DNA of 7,810 nucleotides. Source: WFZT01 sp964571845. GTDB taxonomy: Bacteria; Hydrothermota; Hydrothermia; B15-G9; WFZT01. The stretch spans positions 1-7,810 of the forward strand of contig CAZNDM010000068.1 of NCBI GenBank assembly GCA_964571845.1. Direction: 5' to 3'. The position numbers and the translations under genes were made by a program. Below the pieces are notes generated by a model that worked only from the letters and a program-made list of their open reading frames with translations, was not told the DNA's origin and searched no databases. This document shows positions 5,295-7,810 of the stretch, piece after piece (position 1 is the first letter of the stretch; each line of letters begins with the position of its first letter).

Positions 5295-6324
5295 TGCGAG
5301 ATTTTTAACTCAAAAGCTTACGGGTGTCCAGCGGTTTGCCTTTGAGATCTCAAGAGCATTGAAAAAAATTCGAAATGACCTCGTCTTTGTGTCTCCTCCT
5401 GGAATTGTGGATCGAGGTATGGCGGATGAGATCAGTCCTGTAATTATCGGTAAGTATAGCTCGTTCATCTGGGAACAGATTGAGTTGCCACTTTATCTCC
5501 GCAGACAGGGATACCCATTAATTCTAAATTTCGGGAATACAGCGCCACTACTCTACTCTCCAAAAATTGTTACGATTCACGACCTTGCGGTTTTCCGCTA
5601 TCCTGAAAGTTTTTCAAAGCTATTTACCATCTATTACAGGTTTTTGCTACCCAGGATAGCCAAAGGAGCAGTAAAAATTTTCACCGTCAGTGAATTTTCA
5701 AAAAGGGAAATTGTCAACATTCTTGGCATTAGTCCCGAAAAGGTTGAGGTGGTGAAAAACGCAGTCTCACAGGGCATCAAGTGCCTGGAAAGCTCAAAGA
5801 GGGAAAATTTTATTCTTACCGTATCCTCACTGGATCCACGCAAGAATCTACTCCGCCTTATCAAAGCATTCGAGGCAGGACACTTTCGTGATGTCAAACT
5901 TGTCATCGCAGGTGCTTCTTCGGGAGTATTCAAAAAATTGGGAATAAAGGGGGCATCCAACATTGAATTGCTTGGTCATGTTAACGATTGCAGGCTCTCC
6001 GAACTTTACTCAAAGGCAATGGTTTTTGTTTATCCATCGATCTATGAGGGTTTTGGCATACCACCGCTCGAAGCCATGAAATGCGGGTGTCCGGTCATAG
6101 TTTCGGACATACCACCTCACAGAGAGGTTTGCGGGGATGCAGCTTATTATGTTGATCCATACAGTATCGAGAGCATCAAAAAAGGAATATCAAAGGTGCT
6201 GAATGATTCAGCTTTAAGAGAATCGTTGATAAAAAAAGGTCACGAAAGAGTTAAAAAATTCTCCTGGGAAAAATCTGCACAAAAGATATCCGGGATCATA
6301 GATTCAGTTTTTAACGCTCGATAG
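5281..6324 (+). CDS. Family 4 (GT-B) glycosyltransferase
   Basis: This 347-residue protein is a retaining GT-B fold glycosyltransferase of family GT4 (Glycos_transf_1), probably adding a sugar to a lipid-linked polysaccharide intermediate at the cytoplasmic membrane face. The acceptor domain starts with a TGVQRFAFEIS loop (14-24) and includes FIWEQIELP (62-70) and TIHDLAVFRYPE (98-109). The nucleotide-sugar domain shows SSLDPRKN (182-189), a conserved GH (232-233) and YEGFGIPPLEAM (255-266), where Glu256 and Glu264 form the EX7E motif. This layout is close to the mannosyltransferase-like branch seen in O-antigen and capsule loci. The start overlaps the preceding membrane gene by 14 nt, so coupling is likely. 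The 3' end overlaps mcsB by 21 nt tail to tail, with no terminator seen. The sugar donor cannot be determined. Confidence 0.93.
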   Translation: MIYINARFLTQKLTGVQRFAFEISRALKKIRNDLVFVSPPGIVDRGMADEISPVIIGKYSSFIWEQIELPLYLRRQGYPLILNFGNTAPLLYSPKIVTIHDLAVFRYPESFSKLFTIYYRFLLPRIAKGAVKIFTVSEFSKREIVNILGISPEKVEVVKNAVSQGIKCLESSKRENFILTVSSLDPRKNLLRLIKAFEAGHFRDVKLVIAGASSGVFKKLGIKGASNIELLGHVNDCRLSELYSKAMVFVYPSIYEGFGIPPLEAMKCGCPVIVSDIPPHREVCGDAAYYVDPYSIESIKKGISKVLNDSALRESLIKKGHERVKKFSWEKSAQKISGIIDSVFNAR

Positions 6325-7380
6325 TTTGGCTTTGACATAAGATGCTCTAAACTTGTCCCTTTCTTCAGGTGTAAGATCTTTGCCAATCAGTTTCTGGATG
6401 TGGACAGGTTGTGAGTAAAAAAGCAGTTCGTTAAATGTTTTTACAGGATAATCGAGGATAAAGCCGTAGGCGAGTCCAAGTCTCAAAGATGAGAAATGAT
6501 CTGCTGCTTCTTTAAAACTCAAAAGTCTCGCATTCTGCAGTATGGCGAGGGATCTAAAGGTCTTATCCTCGACGAGGTCCTTCATTTTTGAATAAATCTC
6601 TTCCCGTGCCTGTTTCTCGAGCTCAACCACAGAGTTGATCACTTCCTTAAATTTCTCAAGGAGCTCCTCTTCTGTAACTCCAAGCGTTAATGTACTGGAT
6701 ATCTGGAAGATGTTGCCGATGATGTCGCTTCCTTCTCCGTATAGTCCTCTTATATTTGCCCTCACAAGGTTCAGGTTTTCAATGAGAGATTTGAGCTCCT
6801 TGTTGATTATGATACCCGGTATATGCATCAGGACAGAGATCCTTATTCCAAGGCCAACATTCGTGGGGCATGAAGTCAAAAAGCCGAAAGGTTCCATGAA
6901 TGCGTATTCGAGTACATCACCGAGCTTTTCCTCAATCTCAATAGCTTTCTTAAATGCTTCGTCCGGATTATAACCGGGGTATATCACGGAGATTCTGATG
7001 TGATCTTCCTCATTAATCATGACATTTACACTCTCGTCCTTTGAAAAATACACAGCACGACCGACAGGATCCTTTGTGAGATCAAATGTTGCAAGGTGTC
7101 GTTCAACGAGGAATCTTTTATCCATATCGGATAGCTCTTCCATGCTGAGAAACACAGGGTCGTCGATCAGTTTCAAATTGTCCAGTGCTTCTCTAACAAT
7201 AGATAGGATCTCCATTCTATCAGATTCTTTTGCTTTCAGGTTAAAAGGATACTTTCTTAGATTTCGGGCAATTCGCACCCTTGTGGAGAGCACCATTTCC
7301 GGGAATTTCCCCTCTCCACTCAGCCAGAAAGGTGGTTTTTCAATCAGAGTTTGAAGGTCTATTCTGTGTGATTCTCTCAT
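6304..7380 (-). CDS. mcsB: Protein arginine kinase McsB
   Basis: McsB transfers phosphate from ATP to arginine side chains. In Bacillus this tags proteins for ClpCP degradation and inactivates the repressor CtsR. The 358-residue protein has the phosphagen-kinase fold: STRVRIARNL (32-41), NEEDHIRIS (123-131), LTSCPTNVGLGIR (168-180, with the conserved Cys171) and RGLYGEGSDIIGNIFQIS (211-228, with Glu216). RDKFRA (341-346) matches the RDxxRA motif that binds phosphoarginine allosterically in McsB and separates it from metabolic arginine or creatine kinases. The N-terminal substrate-specificity extension of animal phosphagen kinases is absent, as expected. The ATG at 7380 follows AAAGGA (7386-7391) at 5 nt. 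It overlaps mcsA by 41 nt. No ctsR or clpC is found next to its 3' end, which instead meets a converging glycosyltransferase. Confidence 0.96.
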   Translation of the reverse strand: MRESHRIDLQTLIEKPPFWLSGEGKFPEMVLSTRVRIARNLRKYPFNLKAKESDRMEILSIVREALDNLKLIDDPVFLSMEELSDMDKRFLVERHLATFDLTKDPVGRAVYFSKDESVNVMINEEDHIRISVIYPGYNPDEAFKKAIEIEEKLGDVLEYAFMEPFGFLTSCPTNVGLGIRISVLMHIPGIIINKELKSLIENLNLVRANIRGLYGEGSDIIGNIFQISSTLTLGVTEEELLEKFKEVINSVVELEKQAREEIYSKMKDLVEDKTFRSLAILQNARLLSFKEAADHFSSLRLGLAYGFILDYPVKTFNELLFYSQPVHIQKLIGKDLTPEERDKFRASYVKAKLSSVKN

Positions 7381-7810
7381 TTAATTCCTTTATTTTGTCC
7401 CTCAATTTTGCTGCCTTCTCAAAATCCTCATTTTCAACTGCCTGTCTCAATTCCTTCTCAAGCAGTAGTTTTTCCTCGATTATGCTTTCAGTTTTCAATC
7501 CAGACTTCTTGTAGGCTCTTCCTCTGTACTCGTAAGTGCCGTGGAGCTTTCGCAAATACCCCTGGAGGTTTTCGAAAAAAGCTTCATAACAGTACGCACA
7601 TCCAAACTTGCCTGTCCGCTTGAAATAGTCCCAGGTCATCCCGCAGTGCTTGCAGTGTAGATTTTTTTTCTCCTCGTAGGATCTCTGGAACATTCCCTTG
7701 ATTGTGGATGGTTTGATATTAAAAATGGGGTCGACCTTCTTTTTTTTCTTTTCGCGCGGGAGACCGAGAGACGCCTTTTCAGCACATACATCACATAGAT
7801 GCTTTACCAC
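7340..7810 (-). CDS. mcsA: McsA, zinc-finger and UVR-domain activator of McsB (partial, 5' end outside window)
   Basis: McsA is the small zinc-binding partner that stimulates McsB kinase activity. The visible 156 residues read from the right edge. LCDVC (5-9) looks like the second half of the first zinc knuckle. Two CxxC pairs follow, C53/C56 and C71/C74, then a Lys/Glu-rich linker and a C-terminal UVR domain (about 118-147, with the AVENEDFEKAAKLRDKIKEL pattern) as in UvrB/UvrC. Complete McsA proteins have another CxxC about 20 residues ahead of LCDVC, so the GTG at the very edge is probably an internal valine and the gene continues past 7810. A five-lysine run (21-25) is encoded by an A-rich stretch containing the heptamer A_AAA_AAG in phase. 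The 3' end overlaps mcsB by 41 nt, indicating a coupled operon. Confidence 0.93.
   Translation of the reverse strand: MVKHLCDVCAEKASLGLPREKKKKKVDPIFNIKPSTIKGMFQRSYEEKKNLHCKHCGMTWDYFKRTGKFGCAYCYEAFFENLQGYLRKLHGTYEYRGRAYKKSGLKTESIIEEKLLLEKELRQAVENEDFEKAAKLRDKIKELNERITQNRPSNSD
7386..7391 (-). promoter_or_regulatory. Shine-Dalgarno site for mcsB inside the mcsA 3' end
   Basis: AAAGGA on the minus strand ends 5 nt before the mcsB ATG at 7380 and lies within mcsA codons. It supports that start and allows independent or coupled initiation on the mcsA-mcsB mRNA. Confidence 0.6.

Noticed and set aside
6304..7380. Metabolic arginine or creatine kinase
   Set aside because: The RDxxRA motif, the adjacent mcsA and the lack of the animal-type N-terminal domain all favour the protein arginine kinase McsB.

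Overview
The window reads as chromosomal DNA from a bacterium of moderate G+C content. It holds a 5' stretch of G+C-rich palindromic repeats without genes, one tRNA gene and nine protein-coding genes. The tRNA has an encoded CCA tail, two minus-strand genes have clear Shine-Dalgarno sites, and several sigma70-type promoters are visible. Species cannot be named. The gene mix is unusual: pcm and surE are typical of Gram-negative and thermophilic lineages, whereas the mcsA-mcsB protein-arginine kinase pair is best known from Firmicutes. Together with the O-antigen ligase/polymerase-like gene, this suggests a deep-branching or candidate-phylum diderm bacterium. That placement is inference only.

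Layout. Positions 1-600 carry palindromic repeats and no credible gene: a head-to-head hairpin pair at 38-160, a degenerate tandem array with a period near 32 bp to about 266, and diverged copies to about 487. A possible weak terminator and a tRNA promoter follow. tRNA-Pro(GGG) lies at 607-684. Only 9 nt later a tightly packed plus-strand run begins: a family 2 glycosyltransferase (694-1356), surE (1353-2093) and pcm (2053-2715), each overlapping the next. A small, very acidic coiled-coil-like protein of unknown function (2712-3080, minus) converges on pcm, sharing the TTAA at the two stops. It has a near-consensus promoter and Shine-Dalgarno site. A 255-bp divergent intergenic region separates it from endonuclease V (nfi, 3336-3971). 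Next come a polytopic O-antigen ligase/polymerase-like protein (3990-5294) and a family 4 glycosyltransferase (5281-6324). The latter converges, with a 21-nt overlap, on mcsB (6304-7380, minus). mcsB is preceded in its operon by mcsA (7340 to beyond the right edge).

How the genes fit together. Two themes interleave. One is macromolecule maintenance: Pcm repairs isoaspartyl protein damage, SurE dephosphorylates nucleotides, endonuclease V nicks DNA at deaminated bases, and McsA/McsB mark proteins with phosphoarginine. The other is cell-surface polysaccharide: the GT2, the Wzy/WaaL-like membrane protein and the GT4. No strong intrinsic terminator was seen at either convergent junction.

I found no clear previously undescribed defence or mobile system. 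The most unusual points are the repeat architecture, the tRNA whose 5' leader can pair with its own ACCA end just ahead of a mRNA lacking a Shine-Dalgarno site, the strongly promoted acidic protein, and an in-phase A_AAA_AAG heptamer in mcsA.
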